Positions 47,113 to 59,495 of a DNA stretch of 64,000 bases are shown here, piece by piece. Source of the DNA: Camillea tinctor (taxonomy: Eukaryota > Ascomycota > Sordariomycetes > Xylariales > Xylariaceae); NCBI GenBank assembly GCA_022578605.1, contig MU394138.1:1-64000 (forward strand), written 5' to 3'. The notes under the pieces are model-generated. The model saw only the letters and a list, made by a program, of their open reading frames with translations, had not been told where the DNA came from and searched no databases. Positions within the stretch are counted from its first letter, which is position 1. Every line of letters begins with the position of its first letter. The position numbers and the translations under genes were made by a program.

Positions 47113-48477
47113 TTTGTCGTTTGTTTGTTTGTTTATTTTAAAAAGTAGAGAGGTGAAGGTTTATAATGAGGGTCTGGAGTATGGATGGTTAGTTTATGGG
47201 GGAAGTTTTTTGGTGTGTGATAGGTTGGGTAAGGAGGTTAGGTAGGTACAGATGGCGGTGTCGCGGGTTTATTGTTGATCATAAGACTTGTCTTGGCTTT
47301 TATGGGGTTGTGGTTGGTTGACAAAGGAGAGGTAACCAAAGACGTAGATTATGTGTGGTAGGTACCTATTTAAATAAATATTTGTATAAGTGGGAAAACT
47401 TACAGTTAGCTAGAATGCACTTTCAGCTGTTTGGCAAGAATTTGTAGGAAGGCGTAGCGGGAGTATCTCGAAGAAAATGAAGATGCTTTGGAGTTGATAG
47501 GTATAAGAAGTCCTGTTGGCAGAGGAGGAAAGAGAGGGAAAGCTTGGTCTTATTTACTACCTAAAGACCCTGGAGTACGGAGTAGCAGCTGGGGCTTGGC
47601 TGGTTGAACTTATACCCACAACCAAGGCCAGGGCCGGTTTATCAGTGGACAAAAGCCCAAAGCCAAGCCCTGGCTAGGGGGTGGTAAGCTAACTTAAAGC
47701 CAATCACACGTAACAACCGCTGACAGGGTAAGCTGAAACTTGGAAAGCTGAGCCCAGTTGCAGTCGTCATCGGGCTTGTGGGGGAGGGACTCCCATGGAC
47801 GGGTCTTGTTCATGCGCGCGTGGCGGTTTTGTAAAATGTGTGGCTTAGCAGTTTTTAGTGGCAGCTCTATACTTCGTACAACACTCGTGAATTGCCTTGC
47901 ATTTCATTGAATCGCCATGTACTCACACGGACTACCTAGCAGTGCCTGGAGCTGGGAGCGACCGTAGAGAGCTTCCATATCAAAGTGTGTATCAAGACAT
48001 TTGTGGACAACGTCAGCAGTCAGACCAGAGTAGTTCTGCCTTGTCATGACCCAACACCGGTTTAAGAATTAATGGAAACCACCCACGTGCTGAATTCCAA
48101 GAGTAATATTGTTCAACCCTTAGTGCAAACAACATAAAAGCTTTAGAAGGCGGACAGCTACCTAATACTTGTCCTGACCTTCATACTCCCAAATGGTATA
48201 ATCATTCATTGTCTCCTATTGTTCGTTATGGTGCCTACCGGATATTCAGGTGAGATGGGGGATGAAGATACTAGTTCTTTTGATGATGGGGGTGGCCAGG
48301 TATGTTGATATCCTCATAGTTAATGGCCTTGGATAAATAGGAACAAAACCCCTCCTCTCGCCTCTTTTAACAAACTCTCGAAGCTTTGGCATAACAGTCT
48401 AGGCTAGACGCAGGAAATGAACAATATCATCAATGAGAGCACTCAGCTCTTACACAGGAGCCTTACGCTATTGAATA
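47113..48477. other. Upstream region of the mini-protein gene
   Basis: About 1.4 kb holding the leader and promoter of the minus-strand mini-protein. AGCCAAGCCC-type words recur in both orientations around 47590-47690. No other gene is supported. Confidence 0.55.
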
Positions 48478-48906
48478 TGGTTTTGTCAAAACTATACAAA
48501 TTACCACTCGGCATCACCGGAGAAATCATAATCTCCCCCATCACGGTTGGTTGGCAATTGGAGACGACGAAGGGAAAAGAGGATTCAATTGATGAATTAG
48601 ATGATGACTGGTACAGCGATGAGAACTTCTTTGAAGGACACTGCTGGTCATTGTGTCCACAAGCGCGGTAAACGTCTAGTTTCTGTTGATGTTGTTATAG
48701 GCCACGGAACCAAAAAAAAAAAAAAAAAAAAAAATAATATTTTCACGACCGGGAATAGAAGAAGCACTAATATATCCTTGAATTATAGGATCATCTGGGT
48801 GTCCCATTCTTGATGCAAACGACCATGTTGTTGCTATTCATTCCGGCCGTCGAGGTTCTGGAGGACGCGCTTACAATGCTGCAGCGGTGTTGGATAAAGG
48901 TATGTA
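48478..48906 (+). pseudogene. Decayed trypsin/V8-like serine protease
   Basis: Two pieces of a chymotrypsin-fold protease can be read. The first, in one frame, contains LKDTAGHCVHKRGKRLVSVD, with the catalytic His (codon 48649-48651) in the typical AGHCV setting. The second, in another frame, contains GSSGCPILDANDHVVAIHSG with the catalytic Ser (48794-48796), then GGRAYNAAAVLDKG. In intact relatives about 90 residues, including the catalytic Asp, lie between them; here there are only about 100 bases and a 23-base poly-A run (48712-48734). A third piece, KLPLGITGEIIIS at about 48503-48541, may be the N-terminal part in yet another frame. A GTAAAC donor at 48668 and the TATAG before 48789 could splice the two in frame, but the product would still lack the Asp region. 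I judge it non-functional. Confidence 0.5.
48712..48734. repeat. Poly-A run of 23
   Basis: An uninterrupted A run inside the protease remnant. It may be a retroposed tail or simple slippage. Confidence 0.85.
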
Positions 48907-49326
48907 GGTCAGATGGATCGAATATACTCAGATGACACATCTAGGTTTATTTGTTGATCTAGACTACAAAAGCTGCTTGAACTTACGCTTATCATTAGCA
49001 GGTTAGAAATAACTGCGTATGGTGCACGAGGTTATCGGAATCACGTGCTATGGGGGTACTAAAAGGGGATGCTTCGCATGTAAGACTTGTCGTCATTATG
49101 CAGGAACTTCATGGGGTACAGGGGGGAGGGGGGGGGGAGTCATCTCCATGATGGAGTTCGTATCATTGGAGTTGACTCATTATGGTTATAATTACAACTA
49201 TACTACATCACTTAATACTTTGATGCTTGATAGGCCAACACAAGTTACGAAATATCTTACAAGTACTATTGAACTCGCAAGGTTCCATCTATTCTTTTTA
49301 TATTTATTGTCATTTTTATTTTCATC
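48907..49326. other. Intergenic region before the GNAT gene
   Basis: A GTATGT donor-like site follows the protease remnant, with a possible acceptor at about 49001, but the reading then meets a stop at once. A G-rich run lies near 49120-49138. The rest is AT-leaning promoter sequence. Confidence 0.5.
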
Positions 49327-49915
49327 ATGGGCCTGGATTTCGAGCCTCGAAATTGGTATCGTGATGAGTACCTCATCTCTACCGAACCACATCTTATTCA
49401 AGTTAACGCCGTCAACGAGGCGTTGGGATCAGATGCGATGTGGTGGGCCCAGAGTTTACCGCGGGCAACTATGAAGAAAGCTCTGAGCAACTCGCTCTGC
49501 TTCGGGTTATATCTGCTTCCCAAGTCCGCCTCGCAGATTGCCGGTATGCACACAAGCCCGTTCGCAAGGTAGTTTCGCAGTGTTATCGAGCCCGTAGCGC
49601 TAATAATTTTAATTAGGCCAAGGGGGTCCTCTGCAAATCGGACTTGTGCGCGTAGTAACGGACGATGTGACTTTTGCATATCTCACCGATGTCTACGTGC
49701 TCCCGGAGTACCAAGGGAAAGGGCTCGGTCGGTGGATGATGGAATGCCTTAATGAGGTCATCAAGAGCTGGACACATTTACGACGATTCATGTTTCTGAG
49801 CTCGGACGCAATGGATTTATATCGCAAGACGCTTGGAGCCAAGGCTTGGGATGAATGCAACACAAAGGGGATTGTTATTGGCTTGATAGAAGGCCCCGCT
49901 TCTCAGCACCCGTAG
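49327..49915 (+). CDS. GNAT-family N-acetyltransferase
   Basis: GNAT enzymes transfer an acetyl group from acetyl-CoA to amines on small molecules or proteins. Two exons (49327-49543, 49617-49915) give 171 residues. The 73-bp intron has a GTATGC donor and a TTTTAATTAG acceptor and joins SQIAG to QGGPLQIGLVRVVTDD. The acetyl-CoA signature is clear in VYVLPEYQGKGLGRWMMECL (Q/R-x-x-G-x-G), preceded by the beta strand FAYLTDVYV. The C-terminal LYRKTLGAKAW is the usual closing helix-strand. It has no targeting signal, so it is probably cytosolic; the substrate is unknown. Its stop codon is only 41 bases from that of the convergent trm7. Confidence 0.9.
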
Positions 49916-49956
49916 TACTCTTGCTCCTTTTTTTAAACCCCAATGCATCTCCTCGT

Positions 49957-51321
49957 TCAGGCTTTCGCTGTAGTTTTTCCATAGGCACCACCGTTGGCCT
50001 TTCTGAGTTCTATTGCTCGTTTGTAAGGCGGCGCAGTCGGGGGTTGAATAGGGTCGAGAGATACGTGGCCAGGTGGAAGTTTGTAAGATGCATCCGAATC
50101 AAATGCCGAGAGATCACCGCAGGCTATGAAAGGCGCGATCCATCTTATATCCTGATCATGTACCTGACGATGATCTTCTGGTTCAATTTCATTAATTCCG
50201 TGCTCATCCGTCTTCTGAATATGGGCTGGTATGCTGTCCCAGGCCCCAGTGACCTGGTTTTGTAGTAGTGTAGGTGCGCTAATTGGACGGTTCTTCAAGT
50301 TCTGTTCTGTCATGTCGGATAACCGATAACCGACACCCAAGGGCTCCTCAAGACTTGCCGAGAATCCCTTAGGAGGCTGGAAGTTTAAGCATACAATGAA
50401 AGCTTCAACACTACTCGCCCGAGAGGATCTTGGCTTTGCAACATGTACCCGCTCGAAGAATATTTTAAGCTGCGCGTAGAGCACATCCACATTCTTGCCC
50501 CGGAAAATCTTGGCAACGAACTTGCCACCGGGCTTCAGCACGCAGAGAGCTAAGTTGAGAGCTGCAAATAGGAGCTGTGACTGCACGTAGATATCGAGAT
50601 CGTGTAAGCCTGTCACGTCAGGGGCGCCGTCACTGAGAACCAAATCTACAGGATGAGTGGCCTGCTGGCTCATAGTTTTAGCATCATAGTCGGGATCCAA
50701 TGCCTTTAAAAGTAAGGGTACAGTGGCGGGATGAGTGATATCGGCCCGCAGGGTGACGATGCCTGGTAGGGGGCTGATTGGTTGCAAATCGATGGAGACG
50801 ATTTTCACATCTTTGCGAGGTTTGAGTTCGTCAAGATTCTCTGGTGTCTCAACAACTTCGGGCTTCTCGTTCGGATTGGGCGTATGAGAACCGAAGACAC
50901 CGAGCATCTGCTGACGAAATTTAGACTCGCGATCCTGCCATGCGGCTCTGCCAAACTTCTCGCCCTTGATCAATACTCGTGAGAGCACTTGCGACCAACT
51001 TCCAGGGGCAGCACACAGGTCCACAACCCGCGTCACGTTGGCGAATAAGTCGAATTCTAGTTTGTAGTGTTAGTATTGGATATTGTTAGTTGTCTAGTTT
51101 TTCTTTTTCTCCCCTTTTCCTCGAAATTTTTTTTTCAAGTTTAGGTATGTACACTATTTCATAGAAAAAGGGGGAGGGGAGGGGGGAGTGGTTTGAAGAG
51201 GGAGGGAGGGAGGGCAACCTTCGTCAAGTTGTAGGAGTTTAAAGGCGCTTCTTGCTCGCCATCCCTGTTCTTTCGCAAGTCTATAATAAGCATCACGCTT
51301 ATCCTTGGAAGATTTACCCAT
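49957..51321 (-). CDS. trm7: tRNA (cytidine/guanosine-2'-O)-methyltransferase Trm7
   Basis: Trm7 (human FTSJ1) methylates riboses 32 and 34 of the anticodon loop of several tRNAs in the cytosol, using SAM and partner proteins. Two exons (51321-51219, 51056-49957) give 400 residues. The start [20 protein letters not shown] followed by [16 protein letters not shown] is diagnostic. The catalytic tetrad reads Lys28, Asp177 (VLSDGAPD), Lys217 (FVAKIFRG) and Glu252 (SVEAFIVC); SAM motif I is [11 protein letters not shown]. Yeast Trm7 is about 310 residues. The extra length is an insertion of about 45 residues after motif I ([10 protein letters not shown] to KPRKDVK) and a C-terminal tail. The intron donor is GTTGCC, unusually weak, but no other donor preserves the conserved joint. 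It shares a short promoter with mak5. Confidence 0.95.
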
Positions 51322-51658
51322 AGTGATTTTTCGAGTTTGATTTGTAAGAATTGATAAACGATATTGAAAGTGGTTGAAAATGGCGTCACTTTTTTTTGCA
51401 GCTGTAAAAAATAATAAAAGTCATTAGGTACCAAGTACCTTACAGGGCAGACTGATTTAAGGTGTGGTCTGTGCAGTATCTTTAGTGGGGCAACTGTCGA
51501 TCCCTTAGTTTTTTTTTTATCTTTTATCTTTTATCTTATATCTTTTTGGCTCTCCATCGCATTTCAACGGTAAAAACTATGCGCATTCAACCTCTTATAC
51601 CCATCACATACACCACATACTAGACCACTCACTCCCAACATATCCTATAATAGTCACC
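51322..51658. promoter_or_regulatory. Bidirectional promoter of trm7 and mak5
   Basis: Only 337 bases separate the two start codons. It includes TCTTTTA-type pyrimidine repeats at about 51515-51545. Confidence 0.65.
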
Positions 51659-54049
51659 ATGAACGGATCTAAAAAGCGGAAGGCGACTATCGAAGCGTCT
51701 ATAAAACCAAATAAGAAATCAAAAGCTCATAAATCCTCCGCCAAACCCAAGTCTAAAACCACCCGCCAACCAATAAATGTCAATTCCTTACGATGGCGCA
51801 AAGCAACTCTGCCCGACATGTTCAACGATGCCGAGGGATTCTATGGCTTGGAAGAGGTCGACGACGTTGAAATAGTCCGGAACGCCGATAACACCATTGA
51901 ATTCGTATGCTCAACCAATCTGTGCTAGTTCCTAGTTCTACTGACTGATAGTCTGGTCTGTAGAGAACAGCTGACCTACCTGCTGATGTAGGTGAAGACG
52001 AAGGCGAAGGCGAAGATGGGGCGCAAAGTGACGAATTCGAAGGATTTGACGATGAGCCATCTACCTTAACTACATCGGAAACTACTGCGACAACAGCAAC
52101 CAATAATGATATCGAATCCTCTACATCAAATGTCGAAGAGCAAGGCAAAGGCAAGGACAAGAGCAAGGACGAAAATAAGAAAGTAGAGAAGGGTCAGAGA
52201 GAGCAGAAGAAGGAAAATAAGCAGAACAAGCTCAAAAATAAGGAAGAAGACCCAGAACTCGAATCCAATGTCTTCACAGGGCTCGATGTCGTAGATGAAC
52301 CACAGGACGACGTCGACCTTTCCGCTTGGGTGCCCCTCGGCTTGTCACCCAACATCCTTTCGTCCCTGGCCAAGCTAAAATTCGCCAAGCCTACTCCCAT
52401 TCAGGCCGCGGCTATACCACGAATTCTAGCTGGTCATGATGTTATCGGCAAAGCTTCAACCGGTTCGGGAAAGACGCTCGCATTCGGGATTCCAATTGTT
52501 GAGCGGTGGCTGGATTCATTAGACCAGGATAAGCAAGAAGACGCATCAAATAGTCCGCTAGCTTTGATCCTTTCCCCGACCAGAGAACTGGCTCATCAGC
52601 TTACCGACCACATCAAAGACTTATGCGCTGGTCTGCCCACCTCCCCTTACGTATGTTCTATCACGGGTGGCTTATCCGTGCAGAAACAGCAACGCCAACT
52701 AGCCAAGGCTGATATTGTCGTTGGAACCCCTGGTCGGTTGTGGGAGGTCTTGAGCGCAAGCTCCGATTTGATGACCACCTTTAAAGGCATCGGGTATCTA
52801 GTCGTCGACGAAGCTGACAGGCTGCTTACCGAAGGTCACTTCAAAGAAGCCACTGATATATTAAGTGCTCTTGACCGATATGAAGCGAACGAGGATGACG
52901 AGGAAGCTGCTCTTATACCCAGACAAACACTCGTCTTTTCAGCCACCTTCCATAAAGGCCTTCAACAAAAGCTCGTCGGAAAAGGCAAGTATGATTTGAT
53001 GAACCAGGAGGATTCGATGGAGTATCTCCTCAAGAAACTCAATTTTCGAGAGGAAAAGCCAAAGTTCATTGACGTGAACCCGATATCTCAAATGGCAGAA
53101 GGACTGAAAGAGGGATTGGTAGAATGTGGTGCTATGGAGAAGGTGAGAAGCTCGACCTTGTCTGATATACCCCGCTGACGATGTCCAGGATCTATACCTC
53201 TATGCGCTATTACTACTATATCCCAATGTCCGCACCCTTGTCTTTACTAACTCCATAAGCTCTGCTCGACGCATTGCTCCGATGCTTCAAAACTTGAAAT
53301 TAAACGCTCTTCCTCTACACTCTCAAATGCCCCAGAAGGCGCGGTTACGATCGATCGAGCGATTCACCGCCACGCCCAAGGGACAGTCATCTATTTTAAT
53401 CGCCACGGATGTCGCTGCTCGAGGTCTTGATATCCCCAATGTCGATCTCGTAATTCACTATCACGTCCCGCGAGCCGCCGATGCCTATGTGCACCGATCC
53501 GGCCGTACAGCACGTGCCGACAGGACTGGACTTAGTATTCTCCTCTGTGCACCCGAAGAGGTTGTACCGACTCGTCGTCTCATTGCCAAGGTGCATTCAG
53601 AAAGGAAGAGCTCGAGCAAAAACTTTTTCGTGCAGACTCTGGATATGGACCGCAAACTCGTAGGAAGACTAAAGCCCCGCGTCACATTGGCGAAAAAGAT
53701 CGCCGACGCCGGCCTGGCGAAGGAGAAGGGCAACAAGGAGGACGATTGGATGCGCAATGCCGCCGAAGAGCTTGGCGTCGAATACGACAGTGACGAGCTG
53801 CAGAAGGCCGGGAAGTGGGGAGGCCGCGGCGGCGGCCGGAAGCAGAAGCAGGAGGAAGCTAGAGCCATTACCAAGGCTGAGATGGGCGCCATGCGCGCGG
53901 AACTCCGAGATCTGCTTTCGAAGCGCATTAACACCGGCGTGAGCGAGAAGTACATTGCCAACGGCATAGTGGACATGGATGAGCTTCTCAGGGGCGCCAA
54001 GGGAGAGTTTCTCGGTAAGGTGGATGGGCTAGATATTGCTAGCTTGTAG
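51659..54049 (+). CDS. mak5: DEAD-box ATP-dependent RNA helicase Mak5 (DDX24-like)
   Basis: Mak5 is a nucleolar helicase needed for 60S ribosomal subunit assembly. Three exons (51659-51904, 51964-53142, 53189-54049) give 761 residues, the usual length. A basic, Lys-rich start (GSKKRKATIEASIKPNKKSK, likely nucleolar targeting) is followed by WRKATLPDMF and FYGLEEVDD, typical of Mak5. An acidic, then Lys/Glu-rich low-complexity stretch comes next. The helicase core has the Q motif (FAKPTPIQ, about 222-229), Walker A ASTGSGKT (246-253), PTREL, TPGR, DEAD (364-367), SAT (408-410), then TDVAARGLD and HRSGRTAR in the second RecA domain. The C-terminal tail is basic with an RGGG stretch. The two introns (59 and 46 bp) have GTATGC and GTGAGA donors. 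Confidence 0.96.
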
Positions 54050-55230
54050 AAGGATACGGGGGTTCTAAATATCAGGTAAATATCATGGTACTGGCATATA
54101 TGCCAGATACTGATCGATGAATAAATTAAAAAGCCCCTTGGTGGGCGGCTGTGCTGTGGTCGATTCAATGGAGCTATAGTTCCCTTCGTGTGCCTAGTCG
54201 TCACCTTGTGAGATATCGAAGTTCTACTCCTCTTCTACGTGGTTGGAGAGTACATGAGTTGGTCTGGTGTAATTGCTGACTGATGTTGCTGTCTCTATGC
54301 CGATGCAGTACTTGCTAGGGCTTTCTACGATATAGTGTAGGTAGTCTGTATATGGGAAGCGCCGGGTTAACGGTAAGATACCATTTTTATACCTTGAGCA
54401 CTTTTTGTTTTCTTACAAGGTACTCAATGCTTTGTGCTCTACGGCCTATCATACCACTAGATCGAGGGAAATTTAGACAAACTCTCGTGACGTCCGTAAT
54501 CCATTTATACCTATTTGATAAAGTGTTTCTGTATCATAGTATTATTGTCTTTGTACAACCCTATTTTAGACAATGTTATATATCTCGCTTTTTACTTTTG
54601 CATAACTTTATTTCTTTCTACTCAAAGACACATTATGTATCATACTTCCTAATCTTGTGCTTTATAATATGTAACTATAAACTCATGACAAATCACTTAT
54701 TGGTATAGCTTCTTTGCTCTTCTTCAACCCTAACCCCGACTCTTGGCACACAAAGCACTATTCACTAGGTCACTTTTCTGTGGCATAATGGGGTAAAAAG
54801 CTTGCACAGGCCTTGGTGTTGGGGTGGATATCCTGGATGGTAAGTGCCAGTGACTATACCGAATTACTATATTCGAAGAGGTAGCAAATATGCTTGCACG
54901 GTAGAACTTTGCCTCTAGAACTCTTATATGCCCCGAAACTTCTGTTTTTCCATAGCAGATGCTTTTACGCATGAAATTATCTTTTGAAAATATCAATGCT
55001 ACTGTATCTTAGTGCTATATTGCAGAAAATTCAACTTATGACAACAAAAGATGCCCACTTGAGCAACTTCTATACGATCTCTTGGTAACACAAACAATAT
55101 AGAGTAGGCTGTCAGCTTATAGGAAAAAGAACATTCGTAATGCACAACATGCAAGTATCCTTCAATATACCATTGCTATTTTTAATGCAATATATAGCTA
55201 ACCCTACCCATAGCAGCCGTGGACATTTTG

Positions 55231-55264
55231 AAAAAAAAAAAAAAAAAAGAAAAGAAAAAAAAAA
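55231..55264. repeat. Poly-A tract
   Basis: About 34 bases of A, with two G interruptions. Confidence 0.85.
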
Positions 55265-55392
55265 CCTTTTCCTTCTTTCATTCGAATCACAGAAACTAGT
55301 TTACACGTGAATTTGTATTCATAATGATCAAGAGACTGCCAAAACAAAGGTTCGTATGCCTTTGACATGTAGCAGATAGACTGAACCCATGG

Positions 55393-55394
<2 letters not shown>

Positions 55395-55437
<43 letters not shown>
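55395..55437. repeat. Poly-T tract of 43
   Basis: An uninterrupted T run of 43 bases, about 130 bases after the poly-A tract. The true length is uncertain because such runs are hard to sequence. Confidence 0.85.
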
Positions 55438-55438
<1 letters not shown>

Positions 55439-56290
55439 AAAAAAGCATGTAGAAATCCTTTTTGGTTCCTCATTCCCTGAAGTCCCTTTTTTCCGATACG
55501 ATGTCCTTGTATGCTCTTCGCTGGCAATTCCCACTGCTGTGGGGATAGATCCCTTCAAAAATACTTCTCCCAGTATTGTCCCCGTGTATCAGACAAGGAG
55601 GCTGAAAAAAAAACGTGTAAGAATAACGTGAGATCCTACGAATATAACCCATCGATTTGGTTTAGCGGAGAGGGGCTGTTGCATTCGGTATGCCCTAGCG
55701 ATGCTAACGCTTTGGTTTCCCTAAAAAGTAAATAGTATCCCGGCACACCGTCCTGCAATATGAACAGATCCCTACGTCCCCAGGGTTCCATTCGCGTATG
55801 TGACGCCGCGTTGTCAAGAGACAATACGACCTGAGAGAGCCGCAGAGAACATTCTTTTGGCAGTTCTACCCTATATTTGAAAGAAATATTGAGTAGGTAA
55901 GCAGGGCTACTACTTCAGCTGAGAATTTGGGTCCAGCCACCTTCGTGCCCACATAATAACACCGGAAATTAATATAGCAATGCTGTATATACTACTGATT
56001 AGCCCTGGCACCATTTCGTTTTTGTAACCATGGGACTTTGAATCGAATAGCATATGTAATTAGTACCTAAAATGCAACATACACGATGAATTTTCAACGC
56101 ACGTTTGAGGTAATGGTGAAGGTGAAAATGAAAATGATCGCGCATGGCAAGCCAGCGTTCTGAATTGGAGTTAAATATATTACAATAGAATATATGGGGT
56201 CTTTTTTTATCTCATTAAACAGTATTATTCGTATTCTTTTTGCGTGATCAATATTCCAAACCGTATCATCCCAGTAGTCATGAATGTGGA

Positions 56291-57152
56291 TTATACGTCG
56301 ACGTGGGGCCTCTTTTCACATGCCAGCGGTGAGATCTTTTCACATAGTCTTCGCTCGTCTTGCAGGGCGGCCGACTCGAATTTCTCAAGTAGACCTTGTC
56401 CTTCCGGTGATGGATTCTCGCTTTCGTATCGTTCCTCCCCGCCGATAGAGCTGTAAAATAGCATACCGCACGCGCTCAGCTGCCAAATAAATGCCCAGAT
56501 AGATGCGTGGGCCCCTGGTCCGTAGCTGGTTGATTCTGGCGTACTGCCAATGTCTCCTCCCCGGCCAATACGCGACGCAAAGTTGAACTCCATAATGAAC
56601 GGAACGGTTGAGACGAGAAGAGACACCAAACTCATAACCAACACAAGTAGGTAGCTGCTAGACTTGGGGCGGAAGAAAATGATAGGATAGGCCATTAAGG
56701 TCAATACGCAAAGTGCTAGGGCGATAGGTCGTAATAGGCCGATTGGCAACGTCATGAACATCGATAGCGAGGTCGGTCCGGATTGGTTCGTTGAGCTTGA
56801 GAAGGTATTTCCAATCCGATTAAGTAGGTCCGTCGTATCATAGCCCATCTGAGACTGGGAGCATTGTGCTCGCCATAATGATGAGTCCCTGGTGAATGGT
56901 AAGCACGTGTCTCGGCATAAGAATTCCCTGAATATTGACTTACGAGACGGCCTTAGCACTCTCCACACAATAGCCAAAAGTGCTGAACCAGATCGTTGCT
57001 GGTGTATCTTCTAAACTTGACGTGCCATACTCTGCCTTGAGCGAGTATATGAGAGGTGTCGGTGGTGCCAAAGTGACGGCGAGTAGGCAAGTGGCGGCCC
57101 CGAGGAGGACGGGTGCAATGTGCTGAGCACTCAACTGAGGTGTCTTGAACAT
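56291..57152 (-). CDS. SUR7/PalI (Rim9)-type four-TM membrane protein
   Basis: SUR7-type proteins organise plasma-membrane domains; PalI/Rim9 members act in ambient pH sensing. Two exons (57152-56944, 56888-56291) give 268 residues. The intron (55 bp) has a GTAAGT donor and a TTCACCAG acceptor; acceptors nearer exon 2 break the frame. Four hydrophobic segments are visible: VLLGAATCLLAVTLA, LRPIALALCVLTLMAYPIIF, YLLVLVMSLVSLLVSTVPFI and WAFIWQLSACGMLFYSS. The first extracellular loop has IWFSTFGYCV, matching the family's W-x-G-x-C pattern, followed by another Cys in RAQCSQ. The cytosolic tail is short and charged. The tail is much shorter than in A. nidulans PalI, so a general SUR7 role is as likely as pH sensing. 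Confidence 0.83.
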
Positions 57153-59495
57153 TTTTTTTATGCTGTAATAGAGATAATACTGAACGGTTGGAATTAGGAC
57201 TCGAAAACCGAAAAAGAGTGTGTGTATATCGTCTAATGCTCTTCAAAGCCAAAAAGAAAGAAACCAGTTAAGGGAAAGGGGGGCAAAGTCAGGCAAAGGG
57301 AGAGACACGGGATCACTGACTTCATATTATACTATACACTGCCAGAAATTTTCTCCTATCTTGTCCTGCCAGTTATCGAGAACTGACCCGTTTCGTTAAA
57401 GGGCCATGGTGTTAGTGAAACAACACATTAGCGTGCAGATCTGCAGTCACAAAGTCATAGCGTGAAAGGGTGTCATTGGCCGCGGAGCTTCATAATCATA
57501 CGCGTGTGGCTCCCAGAAACCTGGATCGCCGGGGTGGGAATCCCGTCTGCAGCCCAGGTCCTCTGCCACTAACATTTACCAAGCTAGGCTCGACATAAGT
57601 ACATTCGTAGTGTGTTCTTCCGAACCTTCCATATGGAAGGCCTCTTATACGCTCTCTACCCCGGTTACCGTTCTGTCAGCTTGGACCAATCATAAAATCT
57701 ACTTAGCATATAATGCACAACGACCCAACTCGCATGGGGTCCATACATACCAAATTGCGGTCTACATTACGGGATCGAGCCACAAGCAACTCGTGTAGGT
57801 GTTACACATACTCTGCGAGCTCCCTCATGGCGGGCCATAGTGTACAACCTCTCCCCAAATAGCAAAACACGATACTATCGAGATTTCTGATGCTATGATC
57901 CCGCTGTGGTCCTTTCCCTCCCGTCGTCTATGCGTTAGAACGCGGGGAAATCAGTCGGACCATCTCGGTTCGTTTGAATAAGGGGGATTTAGCCATGTGG
58001 AGCAACGCGTTGCAGACAAGGGGACTGGCTTTTGACAAGTCTATAAAGCGAAAGCGAGCTTTTAGTGCTTAGCTGCCAGCAAGGGGTATATAGACTGTCG
58101 GGACAGACCCGGGATTGGACCTGTATACACCACTCGGCTGGTCCGTAACAATTTTCCGCCCACTTTCATTGGCGATGCCTCATGCCACCCCAGGCGAGCT
58201 CCCTGGCTTGCTTGTGAGCCCATATCATGGCTCATTAAAAAATTTTCGCCAATATTTCTTGTTTACCTCTATCTTGCCAAGACCCAGGCCAGGGCGGTCT
58301 ACCAAAGGGCAGGCAATGTGATACCAAATCCTCCAGGGCGAGTTATCTACCAGGAAGTAGTAAAGTCCGGTACGTGCGTCCAAGTGGACGATGGGGTATC
58401 TTTGCAAGATCGCCGTGAGTGTTCGTAACAACACGCTGGCATTCCTTGAAATGAGATGTAAATGCGCCACTGCACTAAATACGTCTCGCTGTGCGAAACA
58501 CTATGCGACTTTATGTTCCTTTTCAGTACTCGTAGCGTATCTAGGTAGGCATAACATTAGTATGCAAGCCCTTTAAATTAGCGTGAATGGCTTTCATAGG
58601 TAGTGAACATGCAAGGAGGAGGCGTAGCTAAGAACACCTCCCCCACTTATATGATCTCTGTTCTACCCAGTCACGCTGTCTGTTTTCAGCCCAATATGTG
58701 ATTACTTGCAGCTGAGAAGAGGAACGAACGTAAACGCCAACCAAGAGATAGCATAAAGGATATAAAGGCGAGTGATCCACGCTTTAATGTAACGCTAAAC
58801 CTCAAGCTTCTTAACTCATGTGAACGTTATTTCTATATTACTATTCGACAAAGCTGTTAAGATATAATGAGAGAGAGACAGAGAGAGAGTATACACTGGC
58901 TCGCTTAACCCCTCAGTGCCCCGTGCCCATGAACGGCCGTGCGAAGAAGACATGACCATCGAAAAAGTATCAATGCGTCGATAATTATTACTTAACAACG
59001 TATGAGACCCCGCATTCAACGATCAAGAATTGGTATAAGAGCTCTCTCGCGGGTTGACTGAGGTCTCGCAGTCATGAGAGCGCAGTAGTAGATCAGGTAA
59101 CACGAGATCTTGCGTCTGCAGGACGCAACCCAACCCGGTTTTCATCATGAGCATAGACTGCAATAACCTAGAAGAGTGATAAACAATGGCGCGAAATTAT
59201 TTGGAAGGGGTGGGAGGGTCTAGATGCCGGACGTCGCAACCCGATGACAGTAGCCGCCGCGAAGGATTCACAGAACCAGACTCTGAAGCAATGTGCGTTC
59301 GGACCACCGGATACAGAAAACGGCAACAAAGTCAAAGAAAAAAAATCCACGTTGTGGGAATTTTGTGATCTAGGGCGCTTGGTGACTTGCAAAGGCTATC
59401 TTTGACGCATGATAGAATTCGCACGTAACAAAATGGGACTAGTTGTCGAAATAATGCGTGGCGAAATCCTCGATTAAGACGTAATTGGGTAGATA

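Larger units (their letters stand above)
54050..56290. other. AT-leaning intergenic region with long homopolymers
   Basis: About 2.2 kb between convergent genes. 54350-54720 is distinctly AT-rich. Two long homopolymer tracts occur (listed separately). Frames of up to about 120 codons are low-complexity and not convincing. Confidence 0.6.

Noticed and set aside
46961..47245. Plus-strand frame MQQHSNSPQSM over the mini-protein
   Set aside because: It shares third-codon positions, but it runs on into low-complexity TTTG sequence with no matching boundary. It is kept as the main alternative in the mini-protein entry.
57500..57590. GGTGGGAATCCCG resembling a tRNA T-arm
   Set aside because: The loop lacks TTCRANNC, and no A-box or cloverleaf fits on either strand.
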